Assembly (NCBI GenBank): GCA_963827735.1
Contig: CAWHBO010000005.1
Span: 186,001-250,000, forward strand
Length of the DNA stretch: 64,000 bases
DNA from: CAWHBO01 sp963827735
GTDB lineage: Bacteria; Patescibacteriota; Patescibacteriia; Patescibacteriales; UBA12075
Direction: 5' to 3'
Positions 26,703 through 32,890 of this stretch are shown piece after piece. The notes beneath the pieces are model-generated. The model saw only the letters and a list, made by a program, of their open reading frames with translations, made no database searches and was not told the DNA's origin. The first letter of the stretch is position 1, and each line of letters begins with the position of its first letter. A program made the position numbers and the translations under genes.

Positions 26703-27074
26703 TTATTCGTGATTTACGGTGCTATTTACCATTTTTCCCATTACTTTTGCCATTGGTTCAGGCATGCAGATGTTGGGGCTGTATAGAAACTCCCTTTCTT
26801 TATTTACAAAAAAATGCAAGAGAAGCATTATTAGGCTCATATTGGAAATAAAAATGGTGTTATTTTTTATGCCTACAATTGTTCCTTTTTCCGACGGATT
26901 GAAATTTTTGGAGAAAGTCAAAAAGCAGATCTGATCTTCTTGGTGCTCAATCTTAAATCTCCATGCCCCATCTTTTTCCGGGACAGAATTTTCAACGACA
27001 TTGGTAATTAATTCCAGTAGCTCATTATGGGAAATTATATCCACCATTATCGAATTTGTTCCGATTCCTGTCAT
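26703..27074 (-). CDS. Hypothetical protein, 123 residues, on the minus strand
   Basis: This frame is supported by a strong Shine-Dalgarno sequence (AGGAGGAT, 5 bases before the ATG at 27074) and a TATAAT element about 30 bases further up on the same strand. The sequence is mixed with no clear membrane segment except IFISNMSLIMLLLHFFV near 74-90. No motif or family was recognised. It is one of only two minus-strand genes in the right part of this AT-rich half, and ends before a bidirectional terminator. It might be a small cytoplasmic regulator, but nothing in the sequence says so. Confidence 0.6.
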   Translation of the reverse strand: MTGIGTNSIMVDIISHNELLELITNVVENSVPEKDGAWRFKIEHQEDQICFLTFSKNFNPSEKGTIVGIKNNTIFISNMSLIMLLLHFFVNKEREFLYSPNICMPEPMAKVMGKMVNSTVNHE

Positions 27075-27189
27075 TTTTATCCTCCTGATTATAGTTTTGT
27101 AGATATTATATTAACCGATAAATCGGATTTTTTTAAAGATCATAGTTAAAGATAAAATAGCGTAAAATTTGGTTTAAGTCAATGCCTTG

Positions 27190-27275
27190 GTCATCCTGAA
27201 CGAAGCGTAGCGGAGTGAAGGATCCCGACGTGCATTGATAAAGCAACGGGATCCTTCACTATCGTTCAGGATGAC
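27190..27275. repeat. Long palindromic intergenic element (GTCATCCTGAACG type)
   Basis: The ends GTCATCCTGAACG and CGTTCAGGATGAC are exact complements, and an inner pair AGTGAAGGATCCCG / CGGGATCCTTCACT also matches, giving an 86-base cruciform. This kind of element recurs in many bacterial genomes; here only one copy is seen. Confidence 0.8.
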
Positions 27276-27304
27276 AGATTAAATTTGTTTTAACGATCAA
27301 AAAA

Positions 27305-27313
27305 TGCTAAAAT
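27305..27313 (+). promoter_or_regulatory. Extended -10 element giving a leaderless glycerate kinase mRNA
   Basis: TGC followed by TAAAAT (27308-27313). The predicted start coincides with the ATG at 27321 and there is no Shine-Dalgarno sequence. Confidence 0.45.
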
Positions 27314-27320
27314 ATCAAAT

Positions 27321-28667
27321 ATGCCCATCATCAAGAACAAAAAAGACCTCTCCACCACTCCAAAAAGAAAAATCGCTTTGGACATGATTGAAGCCGGCCT
27401 CAAAGCCGTTGACCCCAAAATTCTTTTGCGGAATTCTTTTAAATATAACGCGGATTTCAATTCCATTGAGATTCAGAACAAGATTTATGACGTCTTATCC
27501 GGACGGCTTTTTGTCATCGGCGGAGGAAAAGCATCAGGGGCGATGGCTGAAGAGTTGGAAAATATAATCGGCCCGAAAAGAATAACGGCCGGGGTGGTAA
27601 ATGTTCCGGAAGGAAATTTCAAAACCAAAAAGATCAAGACCATCAAAGCCGGGCATCCTTTGCCTGATATCAATGGAGTAAGAGGCGTAAAAAAAATGCT
27701 TGATCTTAAGGAGAAGTTCAAGATCGGCAAAAAGGACCTGGTCATCTGCCTCATTTCCGGCGGCGCCTCAGCCATGATCAGCATGCCGCGCGTTGGAATA
27801 ACATTGTCTGACAACCAAAAAACCACCAAGCTCTTTTTGGAAAGCGGCGCGGATATAAATGAAGTGAACACCATTCGCAAGCATTTGTCTTTGGTTAAAG
27901 GCGGCCAATTGGCGGAATTTTTTAAGCCGGCGCAAGTCGTTTCCATCATCATCTCCGATGTGGTCGGCAACAGCCCGGCGGTCATCGGTTCCGGACCGAC
28001 TGTCAATGACCCCACGACTTTTAAAGACGCTTTCGCCATCGCGGAAAAATACGATCTTTTTGCAAAATTACCGTCCAAAGTTTCGGAGCTCTTGCGGCGC
28101 GGAGCTAAGGGAAAAGAAAGGGAAACACCCAAAAATCTAACGAACGCTCAAAATTTCATCATTGGAAAAAATTCCCTTGCCATGGAAGCCATGGCTCATT
28201 GCGCCAAAAATTACGGCTTGAACCCATTGATCGTAAGCGCGGAAATGATCGGCCGCTCAATTGATGCCGCCAACATAATCGCTCAGGACATCTTGAAAGG
28301 AGAATATAAGAAATTCTCCTGCCTCTTGTATGGCGGTGAAACCACTCCGGTCTTGCCGGAAAATTACGGAAAAGGCGGCCGCAACCAGCATTTAGCGGCC
28401 GAGATGGCAGTCGCCTTGAAAGATAACGCACCTAAGGATTGGGTGTTTGCGAGTCTGGCGTCTGATGGCCGTGATTTTCTCAAAGGCATCGCCGGCGCCA
28501 TTGTTGATGGCAGCACTCTGCGCCGCGCTGAAGCAAAAGATTTGGATTATAAAAAATATATAGAAAATTACGATACGGCCACGATGTTCAAGAAAATCGG
28601 GCAGAGTCTCATCAAGACCGATGAAACCGGCACCAATGTCGGGGATTTGGTCGTATATTTACAATAA
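27321..28667 (+). CDS. Glycerate 2-kinase, MOFRL/DUF4147 family
   Basis: 448 residues. The N-terminal DUF4147 part includes RLFVIGGGKASGAMAEELE (near 62-80), INGVRGVKKML, and LVICLISGGASAMISMPR (near 140-157). The C-terminal MOFRL domain includes CLLYGGETTPV and GKGGRNQHLAAEMAV. The family phosphorylates D-glycerate to 2-phosphoglycerate with ATP, feeding lower glycolysis; older annotations call it hydroxypyruvate reductase. It is cytoplasmic. The next gene begins 8 bases after its stop behind a GGAGGGGG ribosome site, so the two are probably co-transcribed. Confidence 0.88.
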   Translation: MPIIKNKKDLSTTPKRKIALDMIEAGLKAVDPKILLRNSFKYNADFNSIEIQNKIYDVLSGRLFVIGGGKASGAMAEELENIIGPKRITAGVVNVPEGNFKTKKIKTIKAGHPLPDINGVRGVKKMLDLKEKFKIGKKDLVICLISGGASAMISMPRVGITLSDNQKTTKLFLESGADINEVNTIRKHLSLVKGGQLAEFFKPAQVVSIIISDVVGNSPAVIGSGPTVNDPTTFKDAFAIAEKYDLFAKLPSKVSELLRRGAKGKERETPKNLTNAQNFIIGKNSLAMEAMAHCAKNYGLNPLIVSAEMIGRSIDAANIIAQDILKGEYKKFSCLLYGGETTPVLPENYGKGGRNQHLAAEMAVALKDNAPKDWVFASLASDGRDFLKGIAGAIVDGSTLRRAEAKDLDYKKYIENYDTATMFKKIGQSLIKTDETGTNVGDLVVYLQ

Positions 28668-28675
28668 GGAGGGGG

Positions 28676-29542
28676 ATGAAATTAAAATTTCAAAAATTTT
28701 TGATTTGGGCGGGGATGTTGCTCGTGGTTGCGGCGATTCCCGTTTTTTGGTATTTAAGCAACAAAATTCCCGCGGAAAGAAAATTGGAAGTAGATTTTTT
28801 GGATGTGGGCCAAGGCGATGCCAGCTTGATCAAAACGCCATTCGGCCAGAACGTTCTGATTGATGGCGGACCGGACTCCGGTGTGCTTAAGGCGCTGGCA
28901 AGCAACCTTTCTTGGTGGGATCGCCGCATTGATCTTGTGATACTGACGCATCCGCACGACGACCATGTTGCCGGACTCAATCAAGTGCTGAGAAGATATG
29001 ATGTAAAAAAAATCGCTTATACCGGGGTCGTCCATAATTCCCCGGCATTTCTGGCTTGGCTTGATTTGATCAACAAAAAAAAGATACCGCTTTTGATCAT
29101 TGACCGTCCGCAAAAAATCGTGCTGGGTGGTGATTGTTTTCTGGATGTGATTTATCCGCTTCAGAGTTTTCTGGGAAAGGAAATTGAAAATCTTAACAAT
29201 TCTTCCATCGTGGTAAAATTGGTTTACGGACAGACCGGTTTTCTTTTTACCGGAGACGCTGAACAGGAAGAAGAAAAAGAAATTCTCGGCGCCAAGTTTC
29301 CCGGAGCGGATGTGCTCAAAGTCGGACATCATGGATCAGATACCGCCAGCAGCGAAGATTTTTTGGCGGCAGTGCTTCCCAAAATTTCAGTGATTGAACT
29401 GGGGAAAGATAATGACTTTGGCCATCCAAGCGGAAGGACATTGAAAAAGCTGGAACGGCTGAAGTCGGAAATTTTCCGCACCGACCTTAATGGAACAGTA
29501 AAGATTGTAAGCGATGGTAAGAATATAAGCGTATTACAATAA
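28676..29542 (+). CDS. ComEC/Rec2-like metallo-beta-lactamase-fold hydrolase
   Basis: 288 residues. A signal or anchor helix lies at about 9-26, then EVDFLDVGQGDASLIKTPFG, the diagnostic start of ComEC/Rec2 metallo-hydrolase domains. The metal motif THPHDDHVAG (near 97-106), FLFTGDAE, and VLKVGHHGSDTASSEDFL follow in order. There is no competence channel, so it is the stand-alone secreted form, likely a nuclease or phosphodiesterase outside the membrane that could help scavenge DNA (inference). It begins 8 bases after the glycerate kinase gene. Confidence 0.85.
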   Translation: MKLKFQKFLIWAGMLLVVAAIPVFWYLSNKIPAERKLEVDFLDVGQGDASLIKTPFGQNVLIDGGPDSGVLKALASNLSWWDRRIDLVILTHPHDDHVAGLNQVLRRYDVKKIAYTGVVHNSPAFLAWLDLINKKKIPLLIIDRPQKIVLGGDCFLDVIYPLQSFLGKEIENLNNSSIVVKLVYGQTGFLFTGDAEQEEEKEILGAKFPGADVLKVGHHGSDTASSEDFLAAVLPKISVIELGKDNDFGHPSGRTLKKLERLKSEIFRTDLNGTVKIVSDGKNISVLQ

Positions 29543-29635
29543 GCTTTTTTGCCTTGATTTTATTTTATATTTCTTTTATAATTACGGGTAGTTATTGGAT
29601 TATGGGTTATTATGGTATGAAGTTAAAAGATGTTA

Positions 29636-29793
29636 AAATTCCAAATTACAAATAACAAATTTCAAATAAATTCAAAATTACAAATTCAAAACATTTTGTT
29701 AAAACCAATTTTGAGTAATAAAAAATTTGGATGAATATTTAGAATTTAGAATTTAGAATTTATTTGAAATTTGTTATTTGTTATTTGGAATTT
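29636..29793. repeat. Word-repeat inverted repeat E5
   Basis: The 38-base arms 29636-29673 and 29756-29793 match as reverse complements at 37 positions. They are made of CAAATTA / CAAATAA words; the loop also contains TAGAATT words. It fills most of the 290-base gap before the response-regulator gene. Confidence 0.85.
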
Positions 29794-29833
29794 ATTCAAA
29801 TTAACAATATACGCGAATGCGTAATATAAAAAT

Positions 29834-30205
29834 ATGCCCGACAAAAAAATACTTCTCGTAGAAGACGACAAGATGATCAGCTCAATGTATGAAACCAAAT
29901 TAAAACAAGACGGTTATATGATCATATTGGCGGATAACGGCGCCATGGCGATTGACTTGGCCGTGAAAGAAAGACCGGACATCATCCTCTTGGACATAAT
30001 CCTGCCTCAGCTTGACGGCTTTGCCGTTTTGCAGGAGTTAAGATCTTCGCCGAGCATGAAAAAGATACCGATTTTGATGCTGACAAATTTAGGAACTTCC
30101 GAAGATCAGGAAAAGGGCAAACAGCTTGGGGCCACCGCGTATTTTGTGAAAGCGAACCTGACTCCGGCTCAGATCAGCGAAAAAGTAAAAGAATTCTTAA
30201 GTTGA
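29834..30205 (+). CDS. Single-domain response regulator (CheY-like)
   Basis: 123 residues, one receiver domain and nothing else. The acidic pair lies at Asp11-Asp12, the phospho-acceptor Asp54 in IILLDIILPQLDG, the switch Thr84 in LMLTNLG and the conserved Lys106 in AYFVKAN. It would be phosphorylated by a histidine kinase not present in this window and would act through protein contact rather than DNA binding. It stands alone between two word-repeat hairpins (E5 and E6). Confidence 0.9.
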   Translation: MPDKKILLVEDDKMISSMYETKLKQDGYMIILADNGAMAIDLAVKERPDIILLDIILPQLDGFAVLQELRSSPSMKKIPILMLTNLGTSEDQEKGKQLGATAYFVKANLTPAQISEKVKEFLS

Positions 30206-30233
30206 TACCAAAAAATACTATTAAATTTTCAAG

Positions 30234-30329
30234 ACCCACAAATCTACAAATTTCAACAAATCAACAAATCCGATTTAAACGTTTTATATAAAATTTCTAG
30301 ATTTGTTGTGAATTTGTTGATTTGTGGGT
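30234..30329. repeat. Word-repeat inverted repeat E6 (ACAAATC family)
   Basis: The outer arms ACCCACAAATC and GATTTGTGGGT are exact complements; ACAAATC-like words fill both arms, as in E3 at 9886-9988. The right arm supplies TTGATT, which is positioned as the -35 of the ndk promoter. Confidence 0.8.
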
Positions 30330-30346
30330 AAAATATAAACTATAAT
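30317..30346 (+). promoter_or_regulatory. Promoter of ndk, partly inside repeat E6
   Basis: TTGATT (30317-30322), 18 bases, TATAAT (30341-30346). The ATG at 30360 follows after 13 bases, so the leader is about 7 bases at most. Confidence 0.5.
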
Positions 30347-30359
30347 TTTTTGACATTTT

Positions 30360-30962
30360 ATGAAGACTGAAAAAACATTAGTGATCATCAAACCGGATGG
30401 AGTCCAGCGCTCTTTGATTGGAGAGATCGTTAAACGCTATGAACGAGTCGGCCTTAAGCTCATTGCCATGAAGATGGTACAGCCGGCGGAAGATATGGCG
30501 ACCAGGCATTATTACGAAGTGGGGGGCGATGAATGGATTGAAGAAGTTGGACGCAAAGCGCGCGCCGCTTATGAGAAAAAAGGCCAGGAATCACCGTATA
30601 AGACCAACAAAGACAATGGCTGGGCAGTGCTTAAAGCCAATGCCAAGTATTTAAGCGCCGGGCCGGTCGTTGCCATGATCTGGCAAGGAGCCTCGGCCGT
30701 TGAATTGGTCAGAAAACTTACCGGCGCCACCGCGCCTCTTATGGCTGACGTCGGAACGATCCGCGGTGATTTTACGCTTGATTCATACGCTTTGGCCGAT
30801 ACAGATCAGAGAAGCGTCAGGAATTTGATCCACGCTTCCGGAACGACTGATGAAGCAAGACAAGAGATTAAGATCTGGTTTGAGGAAGATGAGATTATGA
30901 AATATAAAAGCATACAGGAAAGGATTTTGTATGATGTTAATTTGGATGGGATTAGGGAATAG
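30360..30962 (+). CDS. ndk: Nucleoside diphosphate kinase, long form
   Basis: 200 residues against 140-155 in most bacteria. The N-terminal block EKTLVIIKPDGVQRSLIGEIV, the core GPVVAMIWQGASAVELVRKLTGAT and the catalytic histidine motif NLIHASGTTDEA (His158) are intact. The extra length comes from about 25 residues between the first helix and the core (near 52-98) and a C-terminal extension of about 25. It transfers the gamma phosphate between nucleoside triphosphates and diphosphates through phospho-His. The start is at the ATG just after a TATAAT box. Confidence 0.9.
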   Translation: MKTEKTLVIIKPDGVQRSLIGEIVKRYERVGLKLIAMKMVQPAEDMATRHYYEVGGDEWIEEVGRKARAAYEKKGQESPYKTNKDNGWAVLKANAKYLSAGPVVAMIWQGASAVELVRKLTGATAPLMADVGTIRGDFTLDSYALADTDQRSVRNLIHASGTTDEARQEIKIWFEEDEIMKYKSIQERILYDVNLDGIRE

Positions 30963-31018
30963 GAAATTAGGAAATTAGAAATTAAGAAATTGGGATATTT
31001 GGATATCTAGATTGGGAA
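30961..31018. repeat. Single-arm A/T word repeat
   Basis: GGAAATTA, GAAATTA and GATATTTG words in tandem directly after the ndk stop codon. Confidence 0.55.
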
Positions 31019-31022
31019 AATA

Positions 31023-31050
31023 TTGACAAATATAATAGTTGTCCTATAAT
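31023..31050 (+). promoter_or_regulatory. Consensus promoter for a 32-residue membrane peptide
   Basis: TTGACA (31023-31028), 16 bases, TATAAT (31045-31050): both hexamers are perfect. The predicted start is about 2 bases before the ATG at 31059. Confidence 0.8.
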
Positions 31051-31058
31051 GATTATAT

Positions 31059-31157
31059 ATGAATAAAACCACCCCAAAACTGAGCATTTCACAAACCATC
31101 ATTATTATGGTCGTCTTGTTGCTTGGCGCTCGGGTGGCTCGTTTAGCGGTTGTGTAA
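31059..31157 (+). CDS. Small single-pass membrane peptide (32 residues)
   Basis: A short open frame reading MNKTTPKLSISQ, then about 20 hydrophobic residues (TIIIMVVLLLGA and on) with two arginines near the end. It has its own perfect consensus promoter two bases upstream and a strong terminator 18 bases downstream (31175-31207), so it forms a complete leaderless mini-transcription unit of about 150 bases. No family recognised. It could be a membrane regulator, a type I toxin-like peptide or a stress peptide; the sequence does not decide. Confidence 0.6.
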   Translation: MNKTTPKLSISQTIIIMVVLLLGARVARLAVV

Positions 31158-31174
31158 AAAGTTTACATAAAGAC

Positions 31175-31207
31175 AAAAAAGGCCATCCGAAAAGGACGGC
31201 CTTTTTT
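31175..31207 (+). terminator. Rho-independent terminator
   Basis: Stem AAAAAAGGCCATCC / GGACGGCCTTTTTT with one mismatch and a T-run, closing the 32-residue peptide unit. Confidence 0.88.
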
Positions 31208-31261
31208 GTTGGTTCTTTGAAAAAGAAAAAAGAATAAAAAAATAAAAAGAACAAGAAGAAT

Positions 31262-31318
31262 GAAAAGACGGATATTGGGAGATTTGGAAATTAGAATATT
31301 GGAAAGTTAGAGAGTTGG
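31262..31318. repeat. Single-arm A/T word repeat
   Basis: Tandem words of the GGAAATTAGAATATTGG type between the terminator and the next small gene. Confidence 0.5.
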
Positions 31319-31350
31319 TATTATTAATCTTTAAGAAAAAGGAGAAAAAC

Positions 31351-31563
31351 ATGGATATTCAAGCAATGGAATCAGAAGACAGAACCAATGAATGGGTAGA
31401 GAAAGGAGTGAGGGTAAGGAATAATATATCAACGCAAATTAATGTTTTGGAAAAAAGATTGATATCAGGAAATGGGTATGATCGAGAGAAAACCATGTTT
31501 GATCTGGAAACGGCTCAAAAGGGGCTTACGAAATTTTTTGAAAAACATCCACCAATGTTTTAA
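31351..31563 (+). CDS. Small hypothetical protein (70 residues)
   Basis: The start at 31351 is chosen because AAGGAGA lies 6-12 bases upstream; a longer frame from 31315 would begin inside the spacer. The product is charged, hydrophilic and probably helical (MDIQAMESEDRTNEWVEKG, later LEKRLISGNG). No membrane segment or motif is visible and no family was recognised. It is followed by the structured region 31588-31703. Confidence 0.55.
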   Translation: MDIQAMESEDRTNEWVEKGVRVRNNISTQINVLEKRLISGNGYDREKTMFDLETAQKGLTKFFEKHPPMF

Positions 31564-31587
31564 CGTTTCCAAACAACAAAAGCCGCA

Positions 31588-31703
31588 TGCGGATTTTACC
31601 CCGTAAGAAATCCTTAGCGCGAGGCCGGAGTATCACCGGATAGCGGAAGGGCAAGGCTTAACATTGCAACCGGAAAAAGCGGATTATCGCTTTTTCCGGT
31701 TGC
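31588..31703 (+). other. Unassigned structured segment with a 16-bp perfect stem
   Basis: From left to right: GGATTT/AAATCC and CCGG/CCGG small hairpins, then a perfect 16-bp stem (31666-31681 with 31688-31703, GCAACCGGAAAAAGCG and complement, 6-base loop). No T-run follows at once. It could be the 3' structure of the 31351 gene, a small RNA, or a mobile-element relic. Confidence 0.4.
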
Positions 31704-31724
31704 CTCAAAATTTTTGTAATTTTC

Positions 31725-31752
31725 TTGCATATTCTTATAAATATGGTATAAT
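31725..31752 (+). promoter_or_regulatory. Promoter of a candidate small RNA
   Basis: TTGCAT (31725-31730), 16 bases, TATAAT (31747-31752) with extended TGG. Confidence 0.65.
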
Positions 31753-31758
31753 TATCCA

Positions 31759-31832
31759 CATAATGGTGAATTTATAATCACCATTAGGGAAAACAAGAAA
31801 ACGCCCCGCAGTAATGCGGGGCGTTTTTTTAT
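31759..31832 (+). ncRNA. Candidate two-hairpin small RNA of about 75 nt
   Basis: Starts 7 bases after a good promoter and ends in a strong terminator. Hairpin 1 is a perfect 9-bp stem TAATGGTGA / TCACCATTA (31761-31769, 31778-31786). An A-rich single-stranded linker follows, then the terminator stem AACGCCCCGC / GCGGGGCGTT (31800-31809, 31816-31825) with seven T. No open frame of note fits inside. It could instead be an attenuator before plsC, whose start is 156 bases further on. Confidence 0.5.
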
Positions 31833-31847
31833 TTCCGCCCGCCACGA

Positions 31848-31908
31848 GGTCGCAAAGCGACTTTTTCAGGGGCGTGCCACGAGGTTGCAAAGCAACTTTT
31901 CGTGGCTA
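31848..31908. repeat. Two short palindromic repeats with compensatory changes
   Basis: Two adjacent copies of GCCACGAGGTnGCAAAGCnACTTTT. The first stem is GTCGC/GCGAC and the second GTTGC/GCAAC, so both sides changed together, which argues that the hairpin is maintained. Confidence 0.65.
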
Positions 31909-31987
31909 ATGTAAGCTTATAATTTTTGACAAAAAGATATTTTTTTGTTATTATAAAGGACAGGTATTATTATTTGTTATAAAAAAA

Positions 31988-32632
31988 ATGATTTTTGTGT
32001 TTCTGCAAACTTTCGCTTGTTTGATGTTTAAAACTCTGGGGAGGCTGTTTTTTGATTTGGAAGTAAAGGGCACAGAAAATCTTAAGGGATATGGGGAAAA
32101 AGGAATGATTTTTGCCGCCAATCATCAGGGGGCTTTTGATCCTTTTGTCATCGGCATGGCAACCCCCATGGATTATCTTATAAAAAATTTCTTCCGGAAA
32201 AAATGCATAAAGATCCTGACTTATCATAAGTTTATGGAAAAATGGTACGGAGTCGTGATCTGGCTCCTCGGGTCTTTCGCGGTTTATCCGAAGACCGGCG
32301 ACATCGCGGTTTCAACCGCGCAAGCAGTAAAGTATTTACAAAAGAATCAAGATATCATGATTTTTCCCATTGGCAGAAGAGAGCCGGAGTTGAATCCGGA
32401 AGAGGCCAAGCGAGGAGTGTCATATATCGCCGAAAAGACCGGCGCTCAAATCATTCCGGTTTTGATAAAAGGCACCTTTGGTATTTCGGTAAAAGATTTT
32501 ATCTTCAAAAGAAAAAAAGTTCTCGTAAAATTCGGTCTCGTGTTTTCTTTGGAAGACATAAGAATGGGCGATGTGACTTTTGCAAAAGAGGCGGTGGAGG
32601 TGATGAAGAGGGTGAAGGAGCTTGAGGAATAA
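31988..32632 (+). CDS. plsC: 1-acyl-glycerol-3-phosphate acyltransferase (PlsC family)
   Basis: 214 residues. An N-terminal hydrophobic helix precedes the acyltransferase motif NHQGAFD (His46-x4-Asp51, motif I). Motif III is FPIGRREPE in place of the usual FPEGTRS, and IIPVLIKGT forms motif IV. The family makes phosphatidic acid from lysophosphatidic acid at the inner face of the membrane. The altered motif III (Ile for the Glu) may point to a different acceptor. It is likely to have its own promoter; a short hairpin after the stop (32673-32696) is a terminator. Confidence 0.8.
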   Translation: MIFVFLQTFACLMFKTLGRLFFDLEVKGTENLKGYGEKGMIFAANHQGAFDPFVIGMATPMDYLIKNFFRKKCIKILTYHKFMEKWYGVVIWLLGSFAVYPKTGDIAVSTAQAVKYLQKNQDIMIFPIGRREPELNPEEAKRGVSYIAEKTGAQIIPVLIKGTFGISVKDFIFKRKKVLVKFGLVFSLEDIRMGDVTFAKEAVEVMKRVKELEE

Positions 32633-32672
32633 AAATTACAAAATAAAATATAGTTTAAAATAAGCCCAAAAC

Positions 32673-32697
32673 AACGTCATCCGCTTGACGTTTTTTT
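32673..32697 (+). terminator. Short terminator overlapping the next promoter
   Basis: AACGTCA / TGACGTT stem with a T-run. Its right arm also forms the TTGACG -35 of the promoter at 32685, so ending and starting signals share bases. Confidence 0.65.
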
Positions 32698-32713
32698 GTT
32701 TTTATGCTATATT
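32685..32713 (+). promoter_or_regulatory. Promoter of the SPFH operon
   Basis: TTGACG (32685-32690), 17 bases, TATATT (32708-32713) with extended TGC. Confidence 0.65.
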
Positions 32714-32719
32714 TATCTA

Positions 32720-32890
32720 TCAATTTACTGTGGTAGAACTGCGCCTATGTTTTCTACAAGTCTCTGTTGGTGTTGGTATGTTTATCAAGATTAACAGAGA
32801 GATGAAGAAAAACAGGATATAGGAGGGCCGGCTTCGTCAGAGGTCCTTTGACAATTTATACAAAAACAATTTTATCTGGAGGATGAAAAA
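32720..32890 (+). promoter_or_regulatory. Structured 170-base leader of the SPFH gene
   Basis: Two perfect hairpins, GTAGAA/TTCTAC (about 32733-32756) and CTCTGTT/AACAGAG (about 32762-32801), precede an AGGAGGGCC...AGAGGTCCT region that could pair with itself, and the ribosome site GGAGG lies just before the ATG at 32891. No known riboswitch class was recognised. Confidence 0.4.
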
